From contig NW_004454182.1 of the NCBI RefSeq assembly GCF_000283155.1, positions 6,422,493 to 6,486,492 of the forward strand: 64,000 nucleotides of DNA. Reading direction: 5' to 3'. Below are positions 1 to 11,849 of this stretch, in pieces (position 1 is the first letter of the stretch; the number at the start of each line of letters is the position of its first letter). The notes under the pieces were generated by a model that was given only the letters and a program-made list of their open reading frames with translations, did not search any database and was not told the origin of the DNA. This DNA is from Ceratotherium simum simum. Lineage: Eukaryota > Chordata > Mammalia > Perissodactyla > Rhinocerotidae. The position numbers and the translations under genes were made by a program.

Positions 1-2157
1 GCTGTTTAACTCTTTGACCACTTTTGTATTGATGTTTTACAGTGAAAAGAATTTTGAATGTAGATTACACTTATCTTGAAGTTTTTGAATTAGTGGGAAG
101 AATAGCATTTTCTTCCCGATTTGCTTTAATCATTATTGATTGATTAATATGTACTAAAATTTGTAAGTAACTTAATGCATATTGAACATCATCTGAGCAC
201 CTTATAAAACACCATGGATTTTCAAGTGTTTTACAAAGATTCTATGATAATTTCAGATGGTCTTATTCCTTTCGTGTAATAGATGTATCACACTTTCCTC
301 TCAAACATGTATTCATTCTATTGAAAAGGTGTTATATATTTTTTTACTCAATGCCAGATTTACTCAGTAAAGAAATTATGGGGACATAAACATAAATATG
401 GTGACATGAACTTTATCAGCTCAAGCCACGATTCCTCATCTACAAATGATGACCACTGAAATAAAGAGGCAGAGAGCTTTCACTGATAACCAAGGATGAA
501 TTCGTTAGTGTGGTACTCAAAACAATTCAAATATCCTTATATTATAGATTCAAAGAACTTTAAAGTCATTTTGCTTGCATGAAAATCACCTCACAATAAC
601 AGTCACAGATAGAGAGCCGCTATCAATAATTCCACAGGCTTTTTCATAATCTAATACTGGGTCATGGTGTATAAACTGGAAATTGTCATTTAAAAGAGGT
701 CCCATTATGTCTAAGAGAAATTATTTAAATTACCTACCATAAAATTGGAGCTTAGACTTTTCCCAAGATCAACTATTGTGTTAGTGAATACAGAAATTCA
801 AAAAATATGATAGATGGTTAATTAAAATTGACAATTGGATGAGCTTAAAGTTATACTTGATAATCAGTTTATTTACCCATGGAATTTCATGCTGGTTTTA
901 ATTTGATTGATAAAATGATAACTGGAGGGTTTTCATGTATGCTTTTTTGTATTATGTAATTTTGTGAGAAATGTTCTTTCTATAACCTAAGAATATAAAT
1001 TATAAAGAAAAACTGATCATATACTAATAAAAAATCATCTTTAAAGAAAGATGAGTAAGAAAATTTGAACATGCTCTCTCTAATGTCATTGTGGATCAGG
1101 AAGTTTTCAGATTATAAATTACATAGTTATGAAATGTTTGAATATCATGCTTTGGTGTATTCGTTTTTTTGATTTAACATTTTTCATATCTAGATTATTA
1201 AAGTAAATATGATTAATCCTTACATTTCAAATACTTTTTACTGTGTACCAATGTCCAATTTTAAATTTTAGATTATAATTATGTTTGACTCCAGGTCATG
1301 TTATAGGTGACACTGTCTAGGATGTAATAACCAGATTCTCTTAAATGGAAGTGGGCTTCTGTAACTTTAATTATAGCAGATAGATTGAATTTATAGCATA
1401 GTCCAGTGAAATAGGAAAAAATATTTTTTCCATTGGAACCACTTATATGATTAAATTATTTTTGTATAATTCAAGAAATATACCTCTAAGCTAAGCACAA
1501 CAGTGAGCATGTAACCTATAAAGTAAATTCCAAAAAATAATTTCAGAAAAAAATTGTCTAATGTGTTATATACTTTAAAGGTTTATTTAAAGATTTAAGG
1601 TTGACTCTTTGCAAGTTATAATACTATATAAGATTAGGGAAATTAAAGGTGCAGTTTCAGGTTTTCTCATAATTCTTCTGGTATTTAAACACAATATACA
1701 TGATATCCACTTTTCTTTTCTACCACAATATATGTATTTAAGTAGGTTACGCATTTTCTTAAGCTCCACAGTTATTAGAGTTCCTTAGTCTGGTTTATTC
1801 AAGATCAGCCGAGCAAACAACTGTTTCGGAGTTCAGTGTTTAAATATGAAACATGCTATAAAGCCGCCCAAATTGAACATTTCTCTGTTTCTGGGGAACG
1901 TTAAATAAATCAACCTGAAATAATTAAAATTGGCCAGCCATTCAGAATAGTCACTTGAGTTTTGAAAGTCTTTGTGACCCTTTATAAAACTGTCCGTTTG
2001 ATTGTTGCCAAGGAATCAATTGACTTTCTTCTCCCTGATGCCCAATTCATTCTCCTGGACAGTTAGAAGCCTAAGGAAGCAATTTAACACTCTACAGTTA
2101 ACAGTGTACCGTATCACTTGAGTGCATTTGCATGAAGCCTGTTTTAGAATGGGAGTA

Positions 2158-2315
2158 GAAGCCTGGGTTCTAGGCACACACCCCTATCTCTTTTTAACCT
2201 TGTGACCTTGAACAAATCACTTAACTTCTCTGCACCTCAGTGTCTATCTGTAAAATGAAAGAGTTGGATCGGATGATCCATAAAATCTCTTCCTCCTCTA
2301 TATTCCAATGATTTA
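2158..2315 (+). repeat. MIR SINE remnant
   Basis: The MIR core is recognisable: a stretch like tgtgaccttgaacaaatcac, then ttaacttctctgcacctcag and a 'tgtaaaatga' segment. It is diverged, as expected for an ancient mammalian SINE. The boundaries are approximate and no target-site duplication survives. Confidence 0.75.
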
Positions 2316-4127
2316 CAGTGAGATGATGCCACCACCAAAAAGTTGATTTTAAAACACAGTTCAGTGTTTATAGATTGAGTTCTCATCATTGTAATAACTG
2401 AATTGAGTTAAGCATATGGATAGTCTAACTGTTCAGAAATGAACCACCAAGATGCCTTTATCAAGTTTAACCTTTGTCTCGTGATAGCTTCCCCCAAGTA
2501 GGGAGACTGAACTTCATCCTAAAAATAGCACAAGATCCTAAGGCTGGCTCCCACTTAGTACTTATGAATAAGTGTTACAAAACAAAACTCAAGTTAACTC
2601 AAGTTTGCCTATAAGTGATTACTTTACACCCTAGGAACAAAGGTTACTAAATATTTATATCCCATATAATTTACTTTTTTTAGAGATGGTTTTAGCATTA
2701 AGTACGGAACTTGTCTTTAGGTATTTGAATAACCCTCCTGAAGTCGTGTGTGAAATGCCCCTACAGAAGAGCCTAGAACTGAGTAGATACTCAACAGCTG
2801 TCTGCTTACTCCCCTCCACCACCATCATGCCCACCACCCCAGCCTTATTTTATTGTTCATAGTATGATTCAAATGGTGATTTCTATGATAAAGGTGATGA
2901 TTATGAGTATGGGTTTGAAAGACCAGTTAAAACTCAACATTGCCTCTCTTTTCAATTTTTCAGTTACTGTGTTTAATGTCAGAGGAGAAAAATGTTTATA
3001 TGCAATAGGACCATAAAAAGAAACTTTTTTCTGTCTCTTTGCCATGCTAATACAAATGTTTGAATCTGATGAGAAAATGAATGGCTTATTTGAGATAGGG
3101 ACACCTTTCAAAAGTGCCGAATTAATTTTCCTCTGATAATTTTGAAATACAATTCCAGTGAAATTTTTGCAGGTCAAATATCCACACTAGTCATTATTTT
3201 CATCCTTCTAAGATAGAAATGAAAAAAAATTTTTGAATGCTAATCAGGTTATAGCTTTTTTGTGTATTTCTCTCAGCTGAATGATGTTATAATGCAGTTT
3301 TACTACACAAAAAATGCTTTTATATTTAAATAAAAATTTTAATATGTTGGAAACTGAATTAGATATTCTAAATTCTGTCCAATAGTGACAGTAGAGGTTT
3401 GCAATCAGTATGGTGGCAACGTATTTAACTGTCCTTCTCAGAATACCAACAACTGATTTATTCCAATTTGATCATATTAAGGGATTCCTATAATAAACTT
3501 TTCCTTAAATAGATCCCTGATGAAATTCCATTTAAGGAATCTATTAGAAAGTAGAATATTGATCATTCACATGTATAGTACTGTAACATTAATGATTAAT
3601 ATATATATAGTACTGTAGTATACTTTCACCGTAAACACATACCTCAGGAGTAAAATGAAACTGGGTAAGAGTATACAGAAACTCAATCACTCTGCTTTTA
3701 AGAAACTGTTATCTAACAACTTTATTAAAACTACCTTGGAAAGTCTCTGCAGTGTCTTCCAAATTCACTGCATTCTCTCTAGTTGCAGAATTTTGTCCCA
3801 CTATTACCAGTCACATTCCATAGTTTTAATTATCTTTAAATTTTCCAGTTAAATTCTTTTTAGCTACCCAGTGTTCAAGATTAATCTTACTAAAACAAAA
3901 ATTAAGTTTAATGATGACCGACTTCATAATAATAATGGGGCATATTTACTGTTATTGCCATGCTTTCACAAGCCCTCCATTGTTTAATTGTTTAGACTTT
4001 TGATCAAAGGTGTGAAGGCATCTTGTTACATGTTTTTAATCTAACCGTAGCTAAGTTAGAAACCCATGGAGTTCTCCATGGTGCTGGGGCTGGTTACATC
4101 AGGGTTGCAGGGAGGGTAACATGGGTG

Positions 4128-4325
4128 GTGGAGACATCCCAAGATCTGGAGCCAAGTGCCCTTGAGTTCACGTACCAGCTCCACCACAACCCTGCCCAAG
4201 CTCCTCAGGCTTCCATTTCCTTCGTCTTTAAAGTGTAAATATAAATGCCTGCCTAGAAGAGTTGCTATGAGGATCAAAAATAATCCAAAAATAGAGTAAG
4301 TATTCACTAGTGGTTGTTACTACAT
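4128..4325 (+). repeat. MIR SINE remnant
   Basis: The sequence follows the MIR order: 'gatctggagcca', 'cagctccaccac', a degraded core, then 'gttgctatgaggat' and 'gtattcactagtggttgttac'. It is highly diverged. The two open frames over it on opposite strands (4023-4238 and 4056-4307) are products of this repeat and not genes. Confidence 0.6.
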
Positions 4326-4725
4326 GAGTATTCAGTAGGAGGAGAAGACCTTAAGAGATTATCTAGTGGTCTAACTAAAATAAGGCTGCTGGGTTTGGAA
4401 TGTTAGATTTATGTTTGTATCCCCAAACTGCCGAAACTCATCAAACTTTCCATCAGTCAGGAGAATTAAATAGATTTGGAAACCATAATGCCCAGTAAGG
4501 GAAAACATGATCTGTGAAGCTTACATACAGCAACGGTGTGCAGTAGGTAGTTTTCATCGTCCCTGTAAATGCTCTGCATGGAAGACCTGTCAATCAGGAA
4601 CTGTTTTCTAACATTGTATTTATTAGAGCAAAGGAGAAAAGTTTGAAGAAGAAAAGAAAAGAGAGAAGCAGCCGCAACCGTAATATTTCTGACTACTAAG
4701 CAGTTTCACTTGTCCTCATCCTCAG

Positions 4726-4936
4726 TACGACTTTGTCGAGCTCCTGGATGGCAGCAGGTTGATTGCAAGAGAGCAGCGGAACCTGCTTGAGTCCGAAAGA
4801 GCCGGGCGCCAGGCGAGATCCGTCAGTCTTCACGAGGCTGGCTTCATCCAGTACTTGGATTCCGGAATCTGGCATCTGGCTTTTTATAATGATGGGAAAA
4901 ATGTGGAGCAGGTGTCTTTTAATACCATTGTTATAG
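4726..4936 (+). CDS. TENM3: TENM3 exon A: extracellular segment before EGF1
   Basis: This is a coding exon of teneurin-3, a type II single-pass neuronal adhesion protein that binds other teneurins and latrophilins across the synaptic cleft. The 211-base exon follows a CT-rich acceptor ending ctcag and ends in ATAG|GTAAGA. It starts in phase 0 with [17 protein letters not shown] and runs through [16 protein letters not shown] and [12 protein letters not shown] to NTIVI, with one base left over to make Glu with exon B. This stretch lies between the transmembrane segment and EGF1, outside the cell. The peptide favours TENM3 over TENM1, 2 and 4, whose equivalent segments read differently in my memory. 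The exon is uninterrupted and 425 bases from the next. Confidence 0.95.
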
Positions 4937-5361
4937 GTAAGAACAGTCTTGAAAGCATCTTTTTCCAGGCTACAGCCTGAACACTGTGTTGAATAGAAAT
5001 TAAATTGTCTTCACCAATTTTGAGTGATTTTCTAGGGTGTGAAAGCCTGAGGCAAAATGTGAGAGATATTTTTAAATTGTTTACTCGTGAATATGTGACA
5101 AACCATGAAGCAGTGGAAGAAAATATTATTTGGAAGTATCTCAGAGGAGGAGAGTGCATGATGAAAACACTTAAAAAATCTGCATTTGAAATGGCAATGC
5201 TTTGCTTTACTGCTTGAATACTGTAGTATAAATGGGTCCTTTTTTGGTTATGGAGCAAGCCATCCCTATTTCCTTCAACAAGTGGCTAAAATGATCAAAG
5301 AGTTTGCCTTGTGCAAGAGGCAGGCTCTACAACAAGTATTGCTTCTTTCTCTTTTCTTCAG
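4937..5361 (+). other. TENM3: TENM3 intron A-B (425 nt)
   Basis: This is a short intron from GTAAGA to tcttcag. It contains a few open frames on both strands, none with recognisable protein wording. I see no interspersed repeat in it. Confidence 0.85.
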
Positions 5362-5463
5362 AGTCTGTGGTGGAATGCCCCCGAAATTGCCATGGAAATG
5401 GAGAGTGTGTTTCTGGAACTTGCCATTGTTTTCCGGGATTTCTAGGTCCAGATTGTTCAAGAG
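5362..5463 (+). CDS. TENM3: TENM3 exon B: EGF-like repeat 1
   Basis: This 102-base exon is phase 1 at both ends. Joined to exon A it reads [19 protein letters not shown] and then [15 protein letters not shown], a complete EGF-like module with six cysteines. The acceptor is ttttcttcag and the donor is AGAG|GTATGC. EGF1 is the first of eight repeats that form the extracellular stalk. The symmetrical phase means it could be skipped without a frameshift, but I see no specific sign that it is. The intron to exon C is only 196 bases. Confidence 0.96.
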
Positions 5464-5659
5464 GTATGCGAGTTAGATTCTTTTCCTAAGCCAATATAAA
5501 TAAGCTGTAGGAACACGAGTAATTCAGAAAACTACCAGGACAGACAGGAAAGAAAGGAGGAAAAACTGGCCTACCGCTTGTTCCAACAATGTGTCTTTTC
5601 TTTCAGGATCTCAACTGAAAAAGTGGCTGTTAATTCTTGTGTCGTGTTTTATTTCACAG

Positions 5660-5854
5660 CAGCCTGTCCAGTGCTGTGTAGTGGCAATGGGCAGTACTCC
5701 AAGGGCCGCTGCCTCTGTTTCAGTGGCTGGAAGGGCACTGAGTGTGACGTGCCGACTACCCAGTGTATTGACCCCCAGTGCGGGGGTCGTGGGATTTGTA
5801 TCATGGGCTCTTGTGCTTGCAACTCGGGATACAAAGGAGAAAACTGTGAAGAAG
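5660..5854 (+). CDS. TENM3: TENM3 exon C: EGF-like repeats 2 and 3
   Basis: This 195-base exon is phase 1-1, with acceptor atttcacag and donor GAAG|GTAAAC. It encodes [20 protein letters not shown] and following (EGF2), then [19 protein letters not shown] and following (EGF3). EGF2 has only five cysteines: tyrosine (codon 5695-5697) stands where the third would be. In teneurins this unpaired cysteine is known to form an intermolecular disulfide that makes the cis homodimer. EGF3 has the usual six. The exon ends in the Glu-Glu pair before EGF4. Confidence 0.96.
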
Positions 5855-6935
5855 GTAAACATGTCAATATTTACAGAAGTCTATTGTTATCCTCATAAAG
5901 AAACAGATTATGTTTGTAATCTTTAGTTTGGCAGATGAATCTTTTTATATGCCTCCTTATGAAAGTAATTTTGATTTCCATATTTATGAAGGCATTGTTC
6001 TATTAACATTTAAACTAATATAAAGAACAAAGACCAAAGAGACCCTTTGCCTTTTTTCAGTAGTGTGGATAATTCTTTTTTCCCTCTGAGAAGTAAGCAA
6101 ACATTTGTGTCTTGAAACCAACAATGAACTTGATTTTTTTTTTTGTACAGTCTTCCACATTGATGGCAGCTTCTAAATCTGGAATTTTAGCATCTCTAGA
6201 TAGACAGAATATTGAACATAATATACTAATGAAAAAAGTATGACATCATGGTTTGTTCCAAAACTGTATATGATGATCATAGTCAAGATGCTATACTGTA
6301 AAGTGCAGTTGAATTGTTTTTTCAAAAAGCAGAAAAGGGCTATTTCTCTTCTTCAATCAAATTGATTTTATTGATCTGCACACACAAAGTAATGCAATTA
6401 AGTCTCTGGAATTAAATTTTCAGGCCATTGACCCTACAAGTGTAAAGTTTTATTGAGTCAAATTGCTAAATTAAATCTCGTCATCTAAAGCACATTAAAG
6501 TGAATTACAAAGGATAGAGAGTATGCAACTTATTTATTTCTCAAACAATTTAAGGGTCCCATACAGCTGTCAGTACTCAACGGTTGTGGGTTAGGTCAGC
6601 TGATACAGATTTTGTTATAGAGAAGCCAATGCTTATTACTCTCGGATTAGGCAGAACAGAGAGCACTAGTCTTGAATCTCAAGAGCCTATGTGTATAGTT
6701 CATGAAAATTACAAATCCTTACAAGAGTCTCAGTTACCTAATGGCATGATTCTTAATGCTTTATTGTATAATTCTTTGTGTTTTCAGAAACAAGTTCTTG
6801 AAAATGGTAGATAAATGTTTGAGTATCCAAAATGTTCATATAAATTAGACTAGGATTTAATTCTTTATTCGACATGTACTGTGTATGATGTCTTGTAGAT
6901 TTAATCATAAAATTGTTCTTCTTTCTTTACACTAG
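5855..6935 (+). other. TENM3: TENM3 intron C-D (1,081 nt)
   Basis: This is an AT-rich intron from GTAAAC to a pyrimidine-rich acceptor ending tttacactag. I see no interspersed repeat and no RNA gene. The open frame at 6584-6814 has no recognisable protein content. Confidence 0.85.
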
Positions 6936-7136
6936 CTGACTGCCTCGACCCTGGATGTTCTAATCATGGTGTGTGTATCCATGGGGAATGTCACTGCAAT
7001 CCAGGATGGGGTGGTAACAATTGTGAAATACTGAAGACCATGTGTCCAGACCAGTGCTCTGGTCATGGAACGTATCTTCAAGAAAGTGGCTCCTGCACTT
7101 GTGACCCTAATTGGACTGGCCCAGACTGCTCAAATG
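6936..7136 (+). CDS. TENM3: TENM3 exon D: EGF-like repeats 4 and 5
   Basis: This 201-base exon is phase 1-1, with acceptor tttacactag and donor AATG|GTGAGG. It encodes [19 protein letters not shown] and following (EGF4, six cysteines), then [19 protein letters not shown] and following (EGF5). EGF5 has five cysteines, with tyrosine (codon 7073-7075) replacing the third. Together with EGF2 this gives the two unpaired cysteines that covalently link teneurin dimers. From memory, the wording differs from human TENM3 by a few conservative changes (for example Asn for Ser in the EGF4 [10 protein letters not shown] stretch), as expected for another mammal. Confidence 0.96.
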
Positions 7137-7463
7137 GTGAGGTTAATAAATGCAGTTCAATTGAGCGCCTAATATTATTTAGCTAAAGATTAAGATATTT
7201 TAATTTTTAAAGCACACTTACTAAATTTAATATAGATTTTATTAAAGTGATTATTTATAGAAGTAAGTATTAAAAGTCATGAAATTTCGTTGTCTTATTA
7301 AAAAGAAAGAAACAGGCTTAGTCAATTTGTCATTAAAATTTCTCCTTATTGTAAAGAATAATCTTTTGTTTGTGTAAAACATTTGGTCTTCTTAACTCTC
7401 AAGGCCTGTGTACAGCTTGGGAATTTAAGCACATTATCTCATAAATAAAGAAGCCTCAATTAA

Positions 7464-7678
7464 AAAATTATTTGAGGGGCCGGCCGGTGGCACAAGCGGT
7501 TAAGTGCACGCACTCCGCTTCGGCGGCCCAGGGTTCGCGGGTTCGGATCCCGGGCGTGCACCGATGCACTGCTTGTCACGCCATGCTGTGGCAGCGTCCC
7601 ATATAAAGTAGAGGAAGATGGGCGCAGATGTTAGCTCAGGGCTGATCTTCCTCACAAAAAAAAAATAAAATTATTTGA
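7464..7678 (+). mobile_element. ERE SINE (sense), with 12-bp target-site duplication
   Basis: This is a tRNA-derived perissodactyl SINE. It begins ggggccggccggtggc and carries an A-box-like stretch around 'cacaagcggttaagt' and a B box 'ggttcggatcc'. It ends 'gctcagggctgatcttcctc' plus an A-rich tail. The element body is 7476-7666. The target-site duplication aaaattatttga is exact at 7464-7475 and 7667-7678. This is the short subtype, with 'catataaagtagagg' in the middle. Low divergence and the exact duplication suggest a fairly young insertion. Confidence 0.92.
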
Positions 7679-7807
7679 CAACATAAAGCTAAACATGATC
7701 ACAATAAAGAGTATACATATATAGATATTATGATGCATATAATGGTTCAACACTGAGTTTGTAATTATACTAATATGATTATAATAGAAATGGCAAGTAG
7801 TAATTTT

Positions 7808-8200
7808 ATTCAATCAGTCAAGTTGTTATTGAGCACCAACTCTGTGCAAGGCATTGTGATGGGCCCTGTAGGGATGAAAGAATAATGAATCATTCCTGCC
7901 CTCTAGAATAGTGGCCTTCAAATTTTTTGACCATGACCTAAATGACCTACAGTCCTAAATATGTTTTTACCTTGTGACCTGGTATACATGTACGTTGCAT
8001 ATACTCATGTACCTCAACAAAAGCTTTGCAAAGTGATGCTCACTGGTACTTCTTTTCAAGTCTATTCTGTTTTTTTAAATGCTAGTTGCAACCCATGAAA
8101 TCATTCTGGGGTCCACTCATTAGTCACGCAGTTTGAAAAGATGCTGTTCTAGTCTAGAAGATTACAGTTTAATTGGGAAGATAAGCTGAACCCACATGAA
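7808..8200 (-). repeat. L2 LINE fragment interrupted by a small DNA transposon
   Basis: On the + strand the text 'gttattgagcaccaact', 'ctgtgcaaggcattgtgatg' and 'cattcctgccctct' is the reverse of an L2 3' end. It resumes at about 8152 with 'ctagaagattacagtttaat', which continues the same family. The interruption is the element at 7909-8151. Boundaries are approximate. Confidence 0.6.
7909..8151. mobile_element. hAT-like nonautonomous DNA transposon remnant nested in L2
   Basis: The segment starts tagtggccttcaaatttttt and ends gtttgaaaagatgctgttcta, giving imperfect terminal inverted repeats. It is flanked by near-identical 8-mers, ctctagaa at 7901-7908 and gtctagaa at 8152-8159. Eight-base duplications are typical of hAT elements. 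Removing it rejoins a continuous L2 fragment. The family name is not certain. Confidence 0.55.
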
Positions 8201-8424
8201 ATACTTAGAAACTAATACATTCCAGTTTGACACTTTATTGAGTGTTACATGGAATAATAGGTGATATGATAAATTCAGTCGACATTCAGAGGAGTGACTG
8301 TGCTTTGATACATATTGAAAGTTTTCAAAGAGACTTATGAACATTTCTTGCCTTCTTTTCAAGATTGCAGTTAATGTGGGGGTGGGAGGGGCGACATTTT
8401 TTGACTAGAGGAACAGTATTAAAA

Positions 8425-8655
8425 AGTACTTAAGAGCATGGACTCTGAAATCAGCTGCTTGGGTTCATATCCGATCTCTACTACTTAATAGCTGTGTAGC
8501 CTTAGGCAAATTACTATATGCTTCAGTTTACTCATCTATAAAATGGGTTTAATCATAAGACATTCTTCACAGAGATGTTGTGGGAATTACTTAAATTAAT
8601 GCTTATAACGTACTTAGTACAATGCCTAGCTCATAATAAATCCTAAATGTAGCTG
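8425..8655 (+). repeat. MIR SINE remnant
   Basis: A nearly full MIR can be read: 'agagcatggactctgaaatc', 'ctgcttgggttcatatc', 'tgtgtagccttaggcaaatt', 'catctataaaatgggttt' and 'gtacttagtacaatgcct'. Confidence 0.82.
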
Positions 8656-9247
8656 CCACCACCACCACTACTACGATTAGCAAAGATACAACTGTGAGAA
8701 TATCATTATATACATGAGACAGTGAAGAAAAAGTATTTAGAGTTAAAAATTAGGTTGAGCCCAATTATGGGGGACACAGTTTAGAAATGACGGTTTAGAT
8801 AATGGAGAATTCACTAATAATAATGGTGTGCCCACTAACATGATGAGAATAGTGTTTTCAGAGAACTGTCGTATGGATTATATGTCAGAGTGTGACCAAC
8901 GAGACTGACAACTGGAAGACGGTAGAGAGCTTTCCCAGAAGTGTGAAGTGATGAGAGCGTGAATTAGTTTGGAGTTAGCAGAAATGAAAAGGATGAATCT
9001 GAGGGACATTTTAAAGGAAAAATAGACAGGACTTGTGGAAAAACAGAATATAGAAGTTGTTGAGAAGAGCTGAAAGTCTGAAACAAGGGAGACTGGGTTT
9101 CGTGTTCATGTCTCTGAATGAGGTAAGTTAGTGGGGAAGGGGTGAGGCTCAGCGAGCAGCCGGGATGTAGGGGAGGCAGTGGGAGGGTAAGTGGGAAATA
9201 GAGAAAAGGCTGAATTCTGTTTGGAGACTCAAACCATCTGAGCAAAA

Positions 9248-9364
9248 ATAATAGAAAAGAAGAAGAAGAATGAGAAGAGGGAGGAAAAGAAAAAGTGGAG
9301 GAGGAGGGGAAACAGGAAGAAGAGAGAGAGGAAGGAGGAGGAGGAAGAAAGAAAGGAAAAGGAC
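9248..9364. repeat. Purine-rich (GGA/GAA) low-complexity tract
   Basis: About 115 bases consist almost entirely of A and G on the + strand, with GAA, GGA and GAGA motifs. It is a homopurine-homopyrimidine tract capable of intramolecular triplex formation. The open frame on the opposite strand here is a product of the repeat. Confidence 0.85.
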
Positions 9365-9504
9365 AGATTTTATTAGCAGTGTTAAGTAAATAGACTTCTG
9401 CATAAAGTTTAGATTCAGTGAAGGAGTCTGTCCCCTGTTAATCCTGCCCACACTGCGTGATTACCCTCTTCTCTGAACCCCTTGTTTTAACAGTAAGTGT
9501 TCAT

Positions 9505-9760
9505 TTACTGGAGAGATTCTGGAGCTGACCTGCCTGGCTTCAGATCTTGGACTGGCCATTCCCATCATACAACATCCTGTATGATGTTGGGCAAGTTATT
9601 TAACTTCTCTGTGCCTCAGTTTCTTTATCTGTAAAATGGGGATAATAATAGTGCTACCTTGTACAATTGTCGTAAGGAGTAAATGAGTTAATATATGAAA
9701 AGCACTTAGAATGGTGCCTTACACATAGTAAGTACTCAATGAGTATTAACCATTAATAAA
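9505..9760 (+). repeat. MIR SINE remnant
   Basis: The MIR order is clear: 'ctgcctggcttcagatct', 'gggcaagttatttaacttct', 'ctgtgcctcagtttctttat', 'ctgtaaaatggggataataa', then 'agtaagtactcaatgagtat'. It carries an extra small inverted duplication (acaacatcctgtatgatgttg). Confidence 0.82.
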
Positions 9761-10244
9761 AGTAGCAGTGGGGCGGTGATAGTCACAGTTATGGTAGTAG
9801 AATTCTAAAGGCTGATTGTAGTTTGTCATACTTAATTCCTCATCAATTCAGAGGAGCTTCCACATGACAGTATTGATTGGATATGGTTCCCCAAATGTGA
9901 AATTTGTGAAATGCAAATAATTTCATCTATTAGTATAGCCCAATGCCATAAACCTAAATGAAATCTTCCTAGGTAGCTAATTAACATGCTTATTTTAAGA
10001 AAAAAAGACTAGGAATTTTTACAAATCACTCTTTCTTGGCATTTTGAGAAACTTGAGTGACATGCCTGCTCCCCTGTGAATCAATATCTGCAAGACAGAT
10101 TTATGTGCCACTCTTTACCTACTGCAAATTGAATCCTGGAGGCCCAAACTAAAGAAAGTTTTATATAGGCTAATTTGTAGTATTGATGAAAAACTTCTGT
10201 TGAACCATAAGTAGGTGTCCTAGTTAGAGAGACAACATACGAGT

Positions 10245-10388
10245 TTTCTTTCTTGCTGCCTTCCTTCCTTCCTTTCTTCTCCCCACCCCTGCCTCCCTCC
10301 CTTCCTTCCTTCTTCACATCCTTTCCTTCCTTCCCTCTCTCCTTCCTTCCTTCCTTCTCTCCTCCCTTCCTTTCCCTCTACCTCCCTT
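10245..10388. repeat. Pyrimidine-rich (CCTT)n tract
   Basis: About 140 bases consist almost entirely of C and T on the + strand, built from TTCC, CCTT and CCCT units. It is opposite in strand bias to the purine tract about 0.9 kb upstream. Frames over it on either strand are low-complexity Ser/Pro/Phe or Lys/Glu/Gly runs and not genes. Confidence 0.88.
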
Positions 10389-11849
10389 GTCTTTTGGCCA
10401 TACATTTTTGGAGGCAGACAAGGTTTATAATAAGTGTGTTACTGCTTCACAGAAATATTAGTTGATTCAGATAGCTTGCAGAACCAGAAACTTTTGTTAG
10501 AAAATGCATGACTTCTGGAGCAAATAACATGTATGGGATAAATAAGAGTAAAAACATAAATTGGGGGCTGGATGATAGAGGGCCTTGAATGTCTCGTTAA
10601 AGAGATTTAGGAAATCATGACCAACCAACATTTATCAAGCATGAGTGCGTGGCGTTATTTTAAATAATACATTAACTTGTTTTGTTCTCCATTCTTAAAA
10701 ATATATTTTATAAGAATCAAAATAGGTATTTAGTTTTTTCTGTTGAGTTTTTATTTACATTTTCATCTTCTATACTAAAAAGTGCATCTCAAAAAAAAAA
10801 TCCTTTTAAAGTTTGTGGATTAAACTTGTAATTACTTGTATAGTAAAGCTATTTGGTTCAGGTCTCTTATGCCTCCGTCAGTAAAGTGGACATAATAATA
10901 CTAGCTATAAAATAATACTTATTTGAAATACTGTCGTTCTAATTTGTTTCCCACAATTATCTGAGTAGGAAAGGAATAGTGAAATAGCCCCTTTCTGTTT
11001 CATATAAAGTTATTTAATACATGACCTGAATTATTTTATAAAGGATAGTTTGTAATTGATAGTAAATAGCTCCAAAGGCAATTCAGTCTTCTTCATAAAA
11101 TGATATTGCTTTGAATAGCAAAAAAAGATATAAATGTTAATTAAAATATGAAATTGGCTGCCAAAATCACATTTATTTTACAGATTTTGACAGATTTTTT
11201 TTCATGCTGATGTAATTATTTTGCTAGTTGAAAATCTAATTTTACTTGTATACGAAATGACTGTTTAGACATAGTAAGTGAAGATCTTCATCCTATTCAT
11301 CTTTTTATCCCCAGTGGAAAACAGAAACTTAACATATATTAAACTCTCAGTGTATGGAGTTGAATAATGAATACAGTACTCTTCTTTGGAAGAAAGTAAT
11401 TCAGCACAGAAAAAAACTTTATTAAACTTTGCTATTAGCTGCAAAAAAACAGAAAACTTACTTAGAATTATTAGTAAAGATCTCAAATATGCATATATTC
11501 ATCCCATGAAAATGTCTGGGTTCATGCACCTCAAATTTATCTGCATGGTGCACAGCTCTCATTTAAAGTCCACAAAAACGTTGTTCATTTACTTTTGTGA
11601 CTTGAAGTTTACCAGCAGTATAATTCTGAATTTCTGTCTAACTGAATGCTAAAGCAAAACACTTTACCAGCTGGCTCTTTTGTTGTTGTGGAATTGACCT
11701 TCAGATATCTAAATTCAATAAGGAGTGGATTTTACACCTGAAGAAACATTTGGCTAAGCTGCTAAAAGAGAAGCAATGAATTCTTTCCATCAGAAAGTTT
11801 ATAGGTTAGGAAGCAACAGAGTTTTCCTCTATCTTCATCAGCAGTTCGT

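Larger units (their letters stand above)
1..4725 (+). other. TENM3: TENM3 intron upstream of exon A (partial)
   Basis: This AT-rich intron ends at a polypyrimidine tract and AG just before exon A. I read both strands for a teneurin exon and found none. The short open frames at 1587-3852 have no recognisable protein wording and many A/T codons, so I treat them as chance. Supported content is two MIR remnants, at about 2158-2315 and 4128-4325, listed separately. A short AT dinucleotide run lies near 3600-3612. The preceding exon, which should encode the peptide ending just before YDFVELLDG, must lie further upstream. Confidence 0.75.

Noticed and set aside
4884..5258. 124-codon frame on the minus strand
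   Set aside because: It overlaps TENM3 exon A and its intron and reads as an antisense shadow.
7500..7560. tRNA-like A and B boxes
   Set aside because: They are the internal promoter of a tRNA-derived SINE. The flanking poly-A and target-site duplication rule out a tRNA gene.
10081..10465. Frames rich in Ser/Pro/Phe or Lys/Glu/Gly
   Set aside because: They are low-complexity products of the (CCTT)n tract.
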